DNA from: Fragum whitleyi
Lineage: Eukaryota; Mollusca; Bivalvia; Cardiida; Cardiidae
NCBI GenBank assembly: GCA_948146395.1
Contig: OX411555.1
Span: 38,107,565 to 38,171,564 of the forward strand
Direction of reading: 5' to 3'
DNA length: 64,000 nt
Part shown: piece by piece, positions 1 through 11,951 of the stretch
Layout: each line of letters begins with the position of its first letter
How positions within the stretch are numbered: position 1 is the first letter of the stretch
Made by a program: the position numbers and the translations under genes
Notes under the pieces: model-generated
Databases searched by the model: none
What the model was told of the DNA's origin: nothing
What the model saw: the letters and a program-made list of their open reading frames with translations, nothing else

Positions 1-246
1 TTCAGATCAGTGGGACGGGAGCCAGTCTACTAGAGAAAGTATAATTTCTTATCTGCTTATATTTCTCTGACTGGCTGATCAGTGGTGTCAGTTTTTGAGA
101 ATTTTCTTTCTCTAGTTGAATTTTGCTTATTTTTTCACAATACTTCAGATCAGTGGGACGGGAACCAGTCTACTAGAGAAAGTATAATTTCTTATCTGCT
201 TATATTTCTCTGACTGGCTGATCAGTGGTGTCAGTTTTTGAGAATA
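1..246. repeat. 102-bp direct repeat, period 145
   Basis: Positions 1-102 recur almost exactly at 146-246 (one difference, gggAgcc/gggAacc type), separated by about 43 bp of AT-rich sequence. Each copy contains an internal inverted pair (GATCAGTG...CTGATCAG). The window starts inside or at the edge of the array. Confidence 0.85.
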
Positions 247-410
247 TGGGAGGTAATTTGAAATAGTAAAACATGAGTGGTATACCTTATTTAACAATAA
301 CTGACAGCCTGGAAGCCAGGCTACTCAAATTCTTAGTCAGTGAAAAGTAAATCGGTACATAAATTTTCTATCCAGCTCCAATTCATATCAATACCCATTC
401 CCATGCAATC

Positions 411-489
411 TGATGGCTCAGCGCAAAACAGTTGTTACTCCCTATGTGTTTATAGGGAGTAACAACTGCTTCATGTTGAGCCATCAAAA
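411..489. repeat. Hairpin repeat family Q, copy 1
   Basis: Perfect 17-bp arms (CAGTTGTTACTCCCTAT at 429-445 and its complement at 452-468) round a 6-nt loop, with a second outer inverted pair TGGCTCA/TGAGCCA. A diverged copy is at 14202-14275. Confidence 0.75.
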
Positions 490-739
490 TCTGATTTAAC
501 CCATTTTTGATTCCCCTGAAGAAAAAAAAGTTTTGAGATACAACATGGATAATGAAGAACAAGCAATATCTTTATTGACTTAAATATTCTCTTCCCTTAC
601 TGAAATAATATTTCAAGTAAAATTCTATTTTGACGGATCCAAAATTTATATAAGGAAAGGATTAAGTCACCTATCAATCGGCAGTCTGAAAGAGTTCAAC
701 TGACCAAATTTGAACTAAAAAACCAATATATCTACTCAC

Positions 740-811
740 AATTTGGTTAATTTTGGGAGTCCAGCAAAGAGACTTGAGTTGATGCTGCCTAGGTTGTTGT
801 TTGAAAGGTCT
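740..811 (-). CDS. ADGRA: Adhesion GPCR group A-like gene, exon 4 (LRR3)
   Basis: A 72-nt, phase 2-2 exon encoding one leucine-rich repeat, beginning DLSNNNLGSINSS and ending GLPKLTK(L). The acceptor is TGTATTTTCAG and the donor GTGAGT. The N-x-x-G at the repeat centre matches LRR3 of the GPR124/125 family (NNRIG-like). An NSS sequon is present. This is the last exon in the window; the next one (LRR4 and beyond) must lie past position 1 on the minus strand, so the gene is truncated by the window edge. An overlapping longer minus ORF here is a wrong-frame shadow and is not the product. Confidence 0.83.
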
Positions 812-1009
812 CTGAAAATACAGAACAGAAAGATTTATAATCACATGAATAAACAAAGCCAAGCTTCAGATTTTGACAAAAAATGTTTCCCTTTCTTATA
901 CTCCATTCCATATTTTTTTTTATGCTTTTCGGTGGTTTATAGAACACTAACTCACCATGTCACTTTTTGGACTCTGCTTCGATGATGTCAGATAGAGAAA
1001 ATGAACAAA

Positions 1010-1475
1010 AGCGGGGTATAAGTTTTCGAAATTTTCACTGGTGAGGTGGTGAATTCATCAAATGATAATCTACCATTACTGGTATTCTTACAATAAACCA
1101 CCAAAATGCAATAAAGAATAATCAATAAATTGAAACAAAAATTATTGTCTATAACATTGATCATGACAATTTTAATAAATTCTGTATTTTATTATCACAA
1201 ATTTTATAATTTATTCATTAGATGACCCGAATTTTTGTGAAAAATCATCAAAAATCTTGAAATTTAACTTTTCAATTTTTATAAAAAACTTATAATGCCG
1301 TTTAAAACTGACGGCACAATATATACATTATAACATAATTTCGTGGTTACAAAATAGCGTTGCTATTCGCTCTGAGCTCATTTGCATAGTTATTACACTA
1401 GTGTAACAACACCCAAGTAATATCATAAATATTCAACAGGGTTTTTTCACTTCCATGACGTAGGTCATATTGTAA
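1010..1475 (-). repeat. Repeat family S, copy 1
   Basis: Inverted relative to 9758-10150: the stretch with GAGCTCATTTGCATAGTTATTAC and the CAACAGGG...GACGTA block recurs there in reverse complement. A third partial copy is at 61620-61880. AT-rich; no coding potential seen. Could be the left end of a long element whose right end is at about 10.1 kb, or an independent insertion. Confidence 0.6.
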
Positions 1476-1479
1476 TGAT

Positions 1480-2104
1480 AATTATTCTCCTTAAAGCAAT
1501 TTTAGTTGCGCCATCAATAATATACAAGTATTTTGAAGTAAATACAGCAAAGCAAAGACAGGATTATTTGTTGTTCTTTTCAATAAATCACTAAATCCTA
1601 GATTTCTTGGAGCCATGCACTGTTTAAATATTCTATACTAGAAGAAAATGCAAAATTGATAGATCTAGATGCTCCCTTGGCCATTATTAGACGACAAAAT
1701 TTCAGACTGTAACAAACTCAAAAGACATCAATTCTACTAACAGTATAATAAAAAATCTTTGTTTTGTGGAGAAAAAACTTTGTCGGAAATGAAGAAATTG
1801 CTTGTAAGAAGCAATTTCGTCATTTTCCACAATTTTTTCAGGGAATTCTTAATTCAAGGGCATGACAAAACATGGGAATGTGTGGATACTCTATGCTTGA
1901 AGAAAATCCAAAAGTGATATATTCTGTCCGAGACTTTCCATATTTCATTGTATTAAACACAATATTCAAAGCCTCCATGTCAGCCCTGTTTGTAGGAAAC
2001 ATAGCAGACTAAGGCATTTTAGTCATCTATTTGTAAGGTTCTCCTATTTCAAAACAAATTCCATTTTTTCTCTCAATTTATGTCACCCAAAACAATGTGT
2101 ACTT
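1480..2104. other. Intronic sequence with one hairpin
   Basis: Within intron 3 of the LRR gene. Contains one hairpin of the TTAA-B type near 1786-1850 (GAAGAAATTGCTT...AAGCAATTTCGTC). Otherwise AT-rich with nothing recognised. Confidence 0.5.
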
Positions 2105-2185
2105 TCATATATTTAGAGTGGTCAGTGTGACACTATTTTAAGTGCCTATAAATATATATGCACTAACGATAGTGTTAGATTGTCC
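2105..2185. repeat. Hairpin repeat family R, degenerate copy
   Basis: Carries GGTCAGTG, CACTATTTTAAGTGCCTATAAA and a decayed right arm ending GTGTTAGATTGTCCCCTTGA. Better copies are at 42721-42785 and 46390-46500. Confidence 0.5.
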
Positions 2186-2340
2186 CCTTGATTTGTGCAG
2201 AATAATGTTTGCGATCTGATCATCCCAGTCAAAAGTCAGAGACTCGTCAACTTGCCCATTAACTGACTGTCTACATAACTAATTGGGCACTGCCAGTGTT
2301 ATGTACTTTCATAATCATGAGAGGTGTATGTGCCACATTA

Positions 2341-2572
2341 TTAACACCTATCCTGCTTAAATTTTTTTTTTTTTTCAACCAATTTATCTTTCTTTCCTTT
2401 TTAACAATTCAATATGTCTAGGTTAAGTATTTTCTACAATAGTTCAGTAGAAAGCAGGAAGTGTAGCCTATTGTTAGACTTCATATCTGTACAGGCTGAT
2501 CTTAGTCTAAACTTTCTGACAATGATGTGTCTAAAGTAGGAATATGCTAACGAACAGCATTATAAGGGTTAA
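2341..2572. mobile_element. TTAA-A MITE, diverged copy
   Basis: Bounded by TTAACACCTATCCTGC at the left and CAGCATTATAAGGGTTAA at the right, with the family's internal GGCTGATCTTAGTCTA. The TTAA at both ends is the likely target duplication, as in piggyBac/Kolobok-type elements. Confidence 0.55.
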
Positions 2573-3812
2573 AAGCCTTAAATATTTAAAAGTATTTACA
2601 AGAATTCTTCCACTTAATCTCAATGAATTTCATCATTAATGCAAACATGCAGGATTTCACAGAACTACAGATAGAGGGGGTATTTTGGATTTTAGATAAA
2701 AATATTTCAATAATTGCAGCTCAAACCCTATGTTGTGGGCACTCTTTAGAATTGTCTCATCGAGACAATTCAAATGAGTATCCACAACATAGGTTTTCAT
2801 TGAGAAATAAAACTAGAAAGCCATGAATGGCTTGAGTCGCTCCACAGGCTTGAAATTCTTGTAAAAGCAAATAAATGTTTTGACTAGATTTTTAGATATT
2901 TGGGGTTCTACTGATGTTGAAAATGATTTTCAAAGTTTCAACTATATAACATATAGAGAAATGACCTCCGCTATTAAAATCAAAATAATTTTTTGCTGCA
3001 TGATAATGGGTCACCCAAAGATCATACCAAACATGTTTGATTGATATCCATCAGTTACATTCTGAGAAAATGATTTTCATAGTTTCCACTATTTAACATA
3101 TTGAGAAATGACCTCCACCCATAAAATGCATTTTTTTCATCCAATCAAAATAAGTTTTAGACACTGATAAAGGGTCACTCAGGGATCATTCCAGTGAAAT
3201 TTGGTTGATATCCAAAAATTAGATTCTGAGAAAATAATTTTCAAATTTTCCACTATATAACATATAGAGAAATGACCTCTGCTAATAAAATGCATATTTT
3301 TCATCCAATCAAAAAAGTTTTTGGTACACTGATAAAGGGTCAGTCAAGGATCGTGCCAGTAAAATTTGGTTGATATTCGAACATTAGATTCTGAGAAAAT
3401 GATTTACAAAGTTTCCACTTTATAACATATAGAGAAATGACCTCCGCCAATAAAATGCATATTTTTCATCCAATCACAATGATTTTTTGTAGACTGATAA
3501 AGAGTCACTCCAGGATCATTCCAGTGAAATTTGGTTGATATCCATCAGTTACATTCTGAGAAAATGGTTTTCAAAGTTTCCACTATATAACATATAGAGA
3601 AATGACCTCCGCCCTTAAAATGCATATTTTCCATCCGATCACAATGATTTTTTTTAGACTGATAAAGGGTCACCCAAGGATCATTCATGTAAAATTTCAT
3701 TGGTATCCATTGATTAGAATCTGAGAAAACTCACTTTTTACCATATTTGGAAATTAGCCACGCCCATAAAATCCATGTTTTTCATTGGATCAAAATTTCT
3801 TGAACAACTTCA

Positions 3813-5766
3813 TGGGTGAAAGTATCCTCCAGGTACCCATTTTCACGCGACCCAATAGTCACGCACCATAGATATTCGGTTGATGATGAAGCCAACGCAA
3901 AACCAAATGGCACAATCTTCGTATTTCAATCTAAATAGGCCAATTCTGATTTGAAAATTTGTCAGAAATTTTACTAATTAGTAATTTCTTGTATTTTCTA
4001 GCGTAGTTTAAAACAATAGGGTTAAATTATCTCATTTTTCTTATGTCCTAATTTGTTACATCCTAATAAGTCAACTTTTTCTTGGTTATCCACCTAATGT
4101 GGTTATCTTCTTACATTTGGTATTTGTCGTCATCTGAGGCTTTGAAATGACACAAGAATTGTGTAGTGGGTCATTAATATGAGGATTATATGGGTAGATA
4201 AACATATAGGGGTCCTTATATTGATTGAGAAAACAAGGGCAACATTCTTACCTTCTAGCTCCGATGCTTTTCTAACACTGTGATGTCCTCAGATAATATA
4301 GATTTATGAAAAATGGATTATTTTATCAGCAAATATCTTTTTAATCTGAGAAACAACAACATAAACTCCCTGTTCGGAAAAAAGTTAATGCTAAAGTTAA
4401 TTTCTGGGGAACCCCTTTTCAAAATAGGGATTGACTGACCACTTTATGACAGTTGGAATATTCTAAAATCTATAATTTAATATAGAAATCATTATGTGTT
4501 TACAAACATCTTTTTTTTTTGAAGAATTGGTCAGAGAATTGTTGTTTACTAATCATAGGTGATATTTGAGACCAAAAACATTTTTTTCTCTAAATTTTTC
4601 ACTTTTAATCTGAGTGCGTGAAAATTGGTTCTCTTTCTACTGATCTGTCATTTTTGGTAGGTTTTTTAAAAACTGTGACTTTTCTATAAAATAGGTACAA
4701 TTGACAATTATTTTTTTTTTTTACAGAGATGACAATATGTAATCAAGGATAAAATTATAAGAAAATATGTTCTTTTAATTCCAAAAATTATTTTATTTGA
4801 ATAATTTCCCTTATGTGCGTGAAAATGGGTTCTTCGTGGATATTAATTTTTGAAAATAAGGAACTTTATAGCTGGGGGCCTGGGGGCCGCAGGGCCCCCG
4901 GTGGGTCCAGGGCAAAGCCCTGGCCAGGGGTCCAGGGGGCCGGAGGCCCCCGGGAGCTCCTGAAAAAATAGCATTTTCAAACAACTGAGAAAAGCTTTTA
5001 TGATACTATACTACCTTTTTTTGGTAGAGATTTTTCCGTTTGATTTTTCACTTCGGGCCGAGTTGAGAATAGGCCGAGTTGACCGGTCACCTTCCCTCCA
5101 AAGCAAATCGACCCATTTCTCCCCTCAAGCATTTCTTTCGGTGAACCGTTCCCATCTCGATTTATTTTTTTACGCCATCAAACAATTTCATATAATCTCG
5201 ACGGTTTCCATCGATAGCAAAACCGGATTTTGTATTTCCATGTGATTTTATGAAACGGAAATGTAAACAATTAACAGGTCGAAATATTTTATGTAATGCG
5301 ACGTAAGATTGGATAATGAAGGGATCTAAACCAATCACAGCCGACCTTACAAATTACATTTCGTACACCGAACTTTGGGTAACGGAAATTTCTATATTTG
5401 GTAAATGTCGTAAAAATTTCTTTTTCGGGTGACCTCGTTTCTCTATCGGAACATCGCTCGGACTTTCTCGTCTATTCGCCGAATCCCCGAAGCCTTCCGA
5501 TGCTCGATTTCCCAACTGTTACGATAATCGTGAGTCTTTACCCATCAAACCGCCGTTTATATTTCGTTCTGTTCTTTCCGACATCTCATAATGAATAACA
5601 GGAGCGATCTCCGAGAATTTTCCGATCTGATCACAAAAATATAATGTTAACCCCCCTCACCCCCTCCAAACTTTTCTCATCGGATTTATGCGATTTGGAA
5701 AAATGGTCCCGGCGGCCGACCAAAATACGGAATTCCGTAATAATACGGAAAACTTTCACCCATGCA
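3813..5766. mobile_element. TIR element nested in PE1, with 6-bp target duplication
   Basis: Compared with the uninterrupted PE5 copy (GAACAACTTTGAAAGAGGG), PE1 has about 1.95 kb inserted between two copies of CAACTT. The insert begins CATGGGTGAAAG and ends CTTTCACCCATG, a perfect 12-bp terminal inverted repeat. The subterminal motif CGTGAAAATGGGTT occurs in both orientations (near 3835, 4617, 4815). It contains a very GC-rich island (4865-4965) and unidentified sequence at 5000-5640. No transposase recognised. Six-base duplications occur in Dada-type elements among others; superfamily unassigned. Confidence 0.75.
4865..4965. repeat. GC-rich palindromic island in the nested TIR element
   Basis: About 100 bp made almost only of runs such as GGGGGCC, GGGCCCCCGG and CCAGGGCAAAGCCCTGG, in sequence that is otherwise AT-rich. 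Contains several short inverted repeats and G-runs able to form hairpins or quadruplexes. Confidence 0.7.
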
Positions 5767-5997
5767 ACTTTGAAAGAGGGTCACCCAAGGATCATTCCTG
5801 TGAAGTTTGGTTGAAATCCATCCAGTAGTTTCTGAGGAGAAGATTTTTAAAGAAAAGTTTACGACCGGACGGACGCACGCACGCACGCACGGACGGACGG
5901 ACGCACGACGGACACAACGCCATGACAATAGCCCCAGTGGCTTTCAGCCAGTGGAGCTAAAAAAATAGACAGATTTAACCCCTTCTTATCTACACCT

Positions 5998-7256
5998 CTG
6001 AATTTTCAGAGGAGGAGAAATAAAACTTGAATCTAAATAGACATCTCACACTGTTGCATAATTTCATTTGTTTACATTTGATTTCCTGATGGGATGTTTT
6101 GCTTTGCTGTTGATAAGATTATCTCCACCTTCAAAGAACTGCAATGTTTACCCACATCTCAAACTATCACAAAATAAACTGTAAATTTTTGGTGGGTGAT
6201 GATTTTTGTTTTCATCCTGACTTTGCACAAGATCGTCCTAGAGTATTTCTTTTTTCAGAATTTAACTAAAGGAATGGAAAGCTTAAGTGGATTATTTAAA
6301 GAAGATTGCAAGTTGTTACAAGATAGTATGCCCGTTACACTGCTTGATGTCCAAGTATGAAAATCAACAAAGGAAAATAACTAAAAAAATTGAGCTAGGT
6401 AGAATTATGGTTCTTGCACACTGCAATTCTAAATAATGTTAAGAACATAACTTGCGAGTCTCAAATTGATTAGACACAAAGCGACTGAGTTATGTTCTGG
6501 AAAAGGAAGCGGAGCTCCTGGACTGCCGGGTGCCCGTCTTTTGACAGGCTTATAAAAATGAACAGACAGACTAAAGACAGGATATAGATCAATTTGAAAT
6601 TTGTAAAGATTGATCTTTGTCTATTCCCCTGCAAAAGCAGGAATTATCTGGGTTCAGCAATTTAATTTAGAGTTGAAATCTCACCACTACTTTTGGATTG
6701 GTCTGTACCCAAATTATTTCAGTTATCACCTTTTGAAGTATGCAGAACACTTATCATAGGGTTTACTCTTTACGTATGTAAACAGTTCCTTTGAAACATA
6801 GTTACTTATAGAGGGAGTAAAATGAACTTAAGATACAAGATTTGCAATAATTAACATAATAATACCATATTGTTATTATTATCATCATTGTAATGGGTAT
6901 TCACTTGTGTAATCTCATTGAGATTGAGTTGGCTTGAATACCAAGAATCAAAAGGGTTTCCAGTTAGAAAAGATTAAATAATAAAGGCAATTTAAATTTG
7001 ATATTCCTGCTGAATCTGAGATATGTCATCAAATCTAATCACTATAAAAATTATGTTACAATTTTTGCCAAGCAATAGCAAGGAAGTGCGTGTTTGGTAT
7101 AGCTTGAAATTTAACTGACAAGGTGAAAAAGTTTATACAAATTTTCTTCAAAGTTGCAGAAAACTATGGATGAATTGTTCAAAGATGAGGTTAAAACATT
7201 TCACACTTTTCCCCCTGAGCAAGCCAGAGTTACATACCTTGGCTGTTAAGACTTGA
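5998..7256. other. Intronic sequence with a relic repeat
   Basis: At about 6345-6560 there is a decayed bivalve-type repeat (CAACAAAGGAAAATAAC, ATGGTTCTTGCACACTGCA, CCCGTCTTTTGACAGGC) related to the piece at 21690-21790. The remainder is AT-rich intron with nothing recognised. Confidence 0.4.
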
Positions 7257-7257
7257 A

Positions 7258-7450
7258 CAATGCTACAGGTAGAAGTGGCATTTTGCATTTAAATTCAAAA
7301 TATTTCAATTCTACTTACACAAATCCTCTGTTGCGAGTACAAATTGGAGTCGTCTTGATAAGACGATTCCAATGAGTACCCACAACATATGTTTTTATTA
7401 AGAAATAAAGATTTTAGACGGGCTTTACCCACTCTTATCTGTACCTCACA
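7258..7450. mobile_element. MITE-P copy 2
   Basis: Diverged left end (CTACAGGTAGAAGTGGCATTTTG), central palindrome at 7320-7392 (GAGTCGTCTTGATAAGACGATTC core), right end GGGCTTTACCCACTCTTATCTGTACCTC. Confidence 0.7.
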
Positions 7451-7451
7451 T

Positions 7452-9065
7452 AGATCTTCAATCAAAGATCAAACAAAATTCTTATCTCCTGCAGGGCCTT
7501 TGTATTTCTGTACTTACTTATACTACCCAAAATTTCATTTTAACCCTTTCTGGGTGGCCTTGTCTTTCTAATTTCAAATGTTTTGGTTTTACTTCTTGGC
7601 ACTGATAGCTTAAAGCAACTTTCAATTCTGTGTGTGCTAGGCCAAAACTTGCTGCACAAGTAAAGTTCCTATTTCCTAAGCCTAAAGTTCAGTTTTTTCT
7701 TCAATTTCGTATGTTATACTCTATAACTTACCACTTTTTACAAGAGGGTGAAAAGTTATGGTAATATGCACCACCTTTCATAATACTAAATGTTTGCAAA
7801 GGCTGTAAGTAGGAAAGGATTCTGATTTAAATTAATCTTTCTTTGTGGCAAGAATATTTCATGCATGGGCACCCAGTAGTAAAACTTGTACTTCACACAC
7901 TGTAATAAATTCTTAACACTTTCTCTGCTACTAAATCAGATATATACCAGTCTAAATTTGGTCAAAGAAGATAAAACAGGGATTTAGAACTGCACATTGG
8001 ACTTGTTGACAGGTAATAAATGATTAAAATCTAAGTCTGGGTCTAGGATTTTCTCATTTCATGTGACCTTGCCTTATAGCACCTAAATAAGTTAAATCTT
8101 AAAGAGATACCTTTCTAAAGCAGACTCCTTGCAGCAATTTTAGGTTAACACTTTTCTAGAATACAAAAAAGTTTGATAGGCCATCTGAGGTCATCATATA
8201 TTTTTTTAATTGTACTTTGTAATCAATTTCTAGATGATCTATTTCTTCATTTCTCACTATTTCAAGATTATTTGTATCACCCTATTTTTTTTATATCAAA
8301 GGTAACAGAGAGGAAAAGAGCAATTTCAATGCTAGTGGTGTAAAGAGAACCCGGGATGAAAGATACAGAAATGGGAGACAAAACTAGCTACCTAAGATGT
8401 GACTAACTATCATATACAATTTTGTTGCTGATAACTGATCATGTACCGTTAATAAATTTTCATCAAAAGACATTACCTAAATCCCTTACTCACACTGATT
8501 TTAACCCTTTCCTTTCTACATAAAGGTGAGTTTTCGGAATTTATTTCAGTTTCAGCAAGCTCCTCTGTTTTTCCCAAATCATTTCGATCAGTCTTAGGAA
8601 TTGAATGCCAATTTTAATTTCATTTTGAAAATATTGTTGCAGCTGTAGAACCTTACAAGGGGAACTTAGTATTTCTACTACATAGATACCTAAAGCTACT
8701 GAGCTGACCATTATTCTAGGCAATTATGAAACCAAGTGTAAAGAGATAGTAACCAAGTGGAAAGAGATTTTCAAACTTACTTTCTGCATCAGTTACTTTA
8801 ATGCACTTAAATCAAATTGAAATGTTTATGACTCAATATTGAGTATGTCTATAATCAGTGTAATACCACCAAATTATTTTGATAATCCATCATCAAAGCT
8901 GGCTTATACACAAATTTCAAACACTCCATCTGGAGGTTTTGGAAGGCAGAGGGCAAAACCTCTCCTACCCATTTTCTCAGCACAGCAAGAATTTTACCAA
9001 GAGTGTCAACTAAACATGTGAAATTAAGCATCTAGCAAAATTCAACTATAGAAGTAAGGCTCAAG
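7452..9065. other. Intronic sequence, nothing recognised
   Basis: AT-rich, ORFs of at most about 60 codons without splice or codon-bias support, no repeat matched elsewhere in the window. Confidence 0.4.
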
Positions 9066-9085
9066 CCCCCCCCCCCCCCCCCCCC
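9066..9085 (+). repeat. Poly-C tract, 20 bp
   Basis: Twenty consecutive C residues in AT-rich intron. Confidence 0.95.
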
Positions 9086-9757
9086 GATACCTGCAACCCT
9101 TAAAACCCTGAATGAGAAACAATACTTCTATTAGAATTAATTATATTCTATTATCCTTGAGATACAAAAGTAACACTAGTGTGACATGATTGATCCGACT
9201 TGTATGTGATGATCCCCAACAATTGGCAACTAGTTGACAACTAGATGGTTTGCATCACCTGATTCGATAGCAGTATTTCCTAAAATCATGACTTATACAT
9301 AATTATGACTTTTTTATGACTTTTTTACTTTTATTAGGAATCAGTGACTATAGTTGTCTAAGCTGAAGCGGGCATATCAGTTGAAAGTCAACAACATTTC
9401 ACCCGCATTTATACTGCAGAAATATTCTAAGTTTAATCGACTATGCTATTTCTGCCACTTTGAATACCTGTATACACTTTCTAGGAGTTCTCAAACAAGA
9501 CGACCAGTAACCAAAATTGATACTTGCCAAGAAAGGGTTAAAAGGTAACAAAGTGAAACTGTTACAGTATGCTATTTAATCACAGTTTTACAGTTGAGCT
9601 GTTTTTATCTAAATATGATCAATCAAAACCATTCACTACCCATAAAACTGACATTTATCAGCCCCAATATTTTAGTATTTCTTACCTTTAAACACTCCTA
9701 TCAACTAACAAAGGATACTGGCATAGTGTTAGGCCCATGTATGTATTCCTGTTTATA
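9086..9757. other. Intronic sequence, nothing recognised
   Basis: AT-rich; no supported gene or repeat. Confidence 0.4.
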
Positions 9758-10150
9758 ATTTAACATACGTCACAGGAGTGAAATAACCCTGTTGAATCTT
9801 TTTGATATTACATGGGTGTTATTACATTAGAGGAATAACTATACAAATGAGCTAAGAATGAAGAACTGTGTTATATTTTTGTTAGGAAAATGAGGTCAAA
9901 ATGGATCTGCTCATGTCATTTTGCAAACAGCGTTTTATGATTCGCGGAATAACATAAATCGATAAATATTGTAATTTTCTCGTTTTATCACAAAAATTTG
10001 GATCATATTAGATAGAATATCAAATCTGTGCTCATCAAATACGGAATTCATTAAACTCATCATCTAAAAACAGATAAAAACTCCGCACAGCCTCGTTTTT
10101 ATCCATTTATAGATGACTCATTAAATAAATTTTGTATTTCATGACCACTC
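9758..10150 (+). repeat. Repeat family S, copy 2
   Basis: Shares, in opposite orientation, the blocks ACGTCA..GGAGTGAAAT, CCCTGTTGAAT, ATGGGTGTTATTACA and CTATACAAATGAGCTAAG with 1340-1470, and the ATTTTTGTGA/ATGAATTC stretch further out. ACTCATTAAATAAATTTTGTATTTCATGACCACTCATT also recurs near 61760-61800. Confidence 0.6.
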
Positions 10151-10429
10151 ATTCAATATCCTCTATTTATTTACATCCCAATTCAGAAGCCGGTAATTTT
10201 ACCGGTAGATTTTGCATTGATACAGGAAAAAACTAACTGTACGGCTATCTCTGTTTATCAAACATACTCAATGTTTAAAGTTGACAATCAAAACCAGGGT
10301 TTGAGGATCAACTCCTCTGTAAGACAATTAGCATTATTAGTTTGTTATTTGATCAGCCAAGGAATCAAACAATATGTCAGATATTGAAAGCATGTAAGCT
10401 TAAAAAAAATCTTCAAAATTGCTTCGTTT

Positions 10430-10640
10430 AATGGAGTTGTAGACCCCATTTAACAATCTTTTAGTTATATCCCCGCCATTGGAGCACCTAACAAAGGATT
10501 CAAGGTATTTCTCACTCCGGTAATATCATTACATCCTTTCCTAGTCTCAAGCTGCTATCCCACAAATGTCTACGATTATCAACCCATTGGTGGGAGACAA
10601 ATAGTCAGAAAGGATGAGTGCCGCAGTCGTTCAATTTATC
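10430..10640 (-). mobile_element. SINE-R fragment
   Basis: Body of the tRNA-derived SINE (GGAGCACCTAACAA, GGTATTTCTCAC, GCTGCTATCCCAC, CAACCCATTGGTGGGAGAC) without the tRNA-like head, so truncated at its 5' end. Minus orientation. Confidence 0.75.
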
Positions 10641-11951
10641 AAGTTAAGATCAGGTCTTAATATGGGAAAAATCTTTGTGAAGTCATATGATGAATGATAT
10701 ATAATACAGTATGTCATTATATAGGTTAAACTGTGAACATCAAAACGTTCGGGCCCAGTAAGGATATATTTTGAAAATTTTAATTACTTCAAATTGGTTT
10801 TTAAATGACAGTTTTACATGACAAATGGTGTTGGGTTACCTAAAGTAGCTAGCGTAGATTTTCAATTATCCTTTATTAACGATACCCCAGCTCACTTCCC
10901 TCCCAAATAAAGAAAAATCCATGTCACGCTGTTTGGTTGCTTCACTTATTTTCAAAGAATTAATTTTTCAGTGGCTTTTAACAAAAAGTAAAATCATTTG
11001 AAGTTAGCAAGACATTCCTTTTTTTCATTCAAAGGCTTAACCCATTACTAGGAGGTAACATTTTGATTTGTCCGATTAAAAAGTTGCAGTTTACAATTCT
11101 TAGAAGCCTGTCAAAAGACGGGACATATTTCAGGATCACCCAATGACACTTATGACGTCTGTTGTCCGTGCAGCATCCATTTCTTTGTCCAGAGCTTAAC
11201 TCCATACCCTTACTTCCGTTTGACTTGAAACTTGGTAGTAATGTTCCTCTCATAGTTACAGAGTGCAGTGTACAAGAACTACAAGTCTATAACAAGCTTA
11301 ATTTTCTAGTTGTTTCTCTTTGCTTATTTTCATACTCAGGCATCTGGCACAGCCACATGAGCGTATCTAGTGATAATATACCACCTTATTAGATAATGAA
11401 ATTTAGAAAAATATTTGTCTTTTGCAAAGACAACATTGTGGTTAGTGAAAAAATTGCTTGTTCCAAAGCACAAATTCTTCAATTTCTTCAAGGATGTCAA
11501 AAATATAGAGTGCCTTGGAATTGTTTATTTAATGGACCAGAATTTTTCTTAGCCTTTTTTGTATGAAGGATATTTCATGAAGGTTCAAGAAATTGAAGCC
11601 ATGTTTTCAATTTGAATTGTAGATTATCAGTATTTCCCATGTGAAATTAAATGTCCGTTAGCTTATGTGGCCTTGATATGCAAGTAAGATTTCCACATTA
11701 ACAAATATAACCCACCAATATTTTTGTTTTCAATTACTAGAGTGATTCACTTGAAACTTTAACTTTATGTTCATCATCATTTAACTTTATGTTCATCATC
11801 AATTGAGCAACCTAAATACAGTCAATGGGTACAACTCTAAATACATTTTTTTCTAAATATGGCCCTTTATATAGTTAGAACTTTTGTTAACTGATCAGTA
11901 CTGAACTGATGAGAATTGGCATCTGTATGCAGTGTCACTGTTTGTACAAAA
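10641..11951. other. Intronic sequence with a relic repeat and a short duplication
   Basis: 11095-11390 resembles a common bivalve interspersed repeat (GTCCGTGCAGCATCCATTT, TTTGTCCAGAGCTTAACTCC, GAAACTTGGTAGTAATGTT). 11757-11803 holds two copies of TTTAACTTTATGTTCATCATC. The rest shows nothing recognised. Confidence 0.4.

Larger units (their letters stand above)
2813..5958 (+). mobile_element. Pearl-like element PE1 (CTAGAAAG family)
   Basis: Starts CTAGAAAGCCATGAATGG (hairpin AAGCCA-TGAA-TGGCTT) followed by TCGCTCCAC, and ends with an ACGG/ACGC microsatellite, GCCATGACAATAGCCCCAG, a stem-loop and CAGTGGAGCT followed by an A-run. Subterminal inverted pair GCTCCAC/GTGGAGC. The core is a tandem array of 164-165-bp units between about 2940 and 3800 (CCAATC landmarks at 3141, 3305, 3470, 3635). 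Interrupted by a TIR element at 3813-5766. No coding capacity; Helentron-type machinery would have to come from elsewhere. Confidence 0.75.
2660..5997. mobile_element. MITE-P copy 1 carrying nested elements
   Basis: The left terminus (CTACAGATAGAGGGGGTATTTTGGATTT) and right terminus (TTTAACCCCTTCTTATCTACACCTC) are inverted, as in other MITE-P copies. The palindromic centre lies at 2724-2800. The element is split at about 2812 by a pearl-like element that itself carries a further insertion. Confidence 0.65.

Noticed and set aside
5686..5928. Minus-strand ORFs with RPCVRACVRP-like runs (also at 32080-32310)
   Set aside because: They are translations of the ACGG microsatellite and adjoining end of pearl-like elements.
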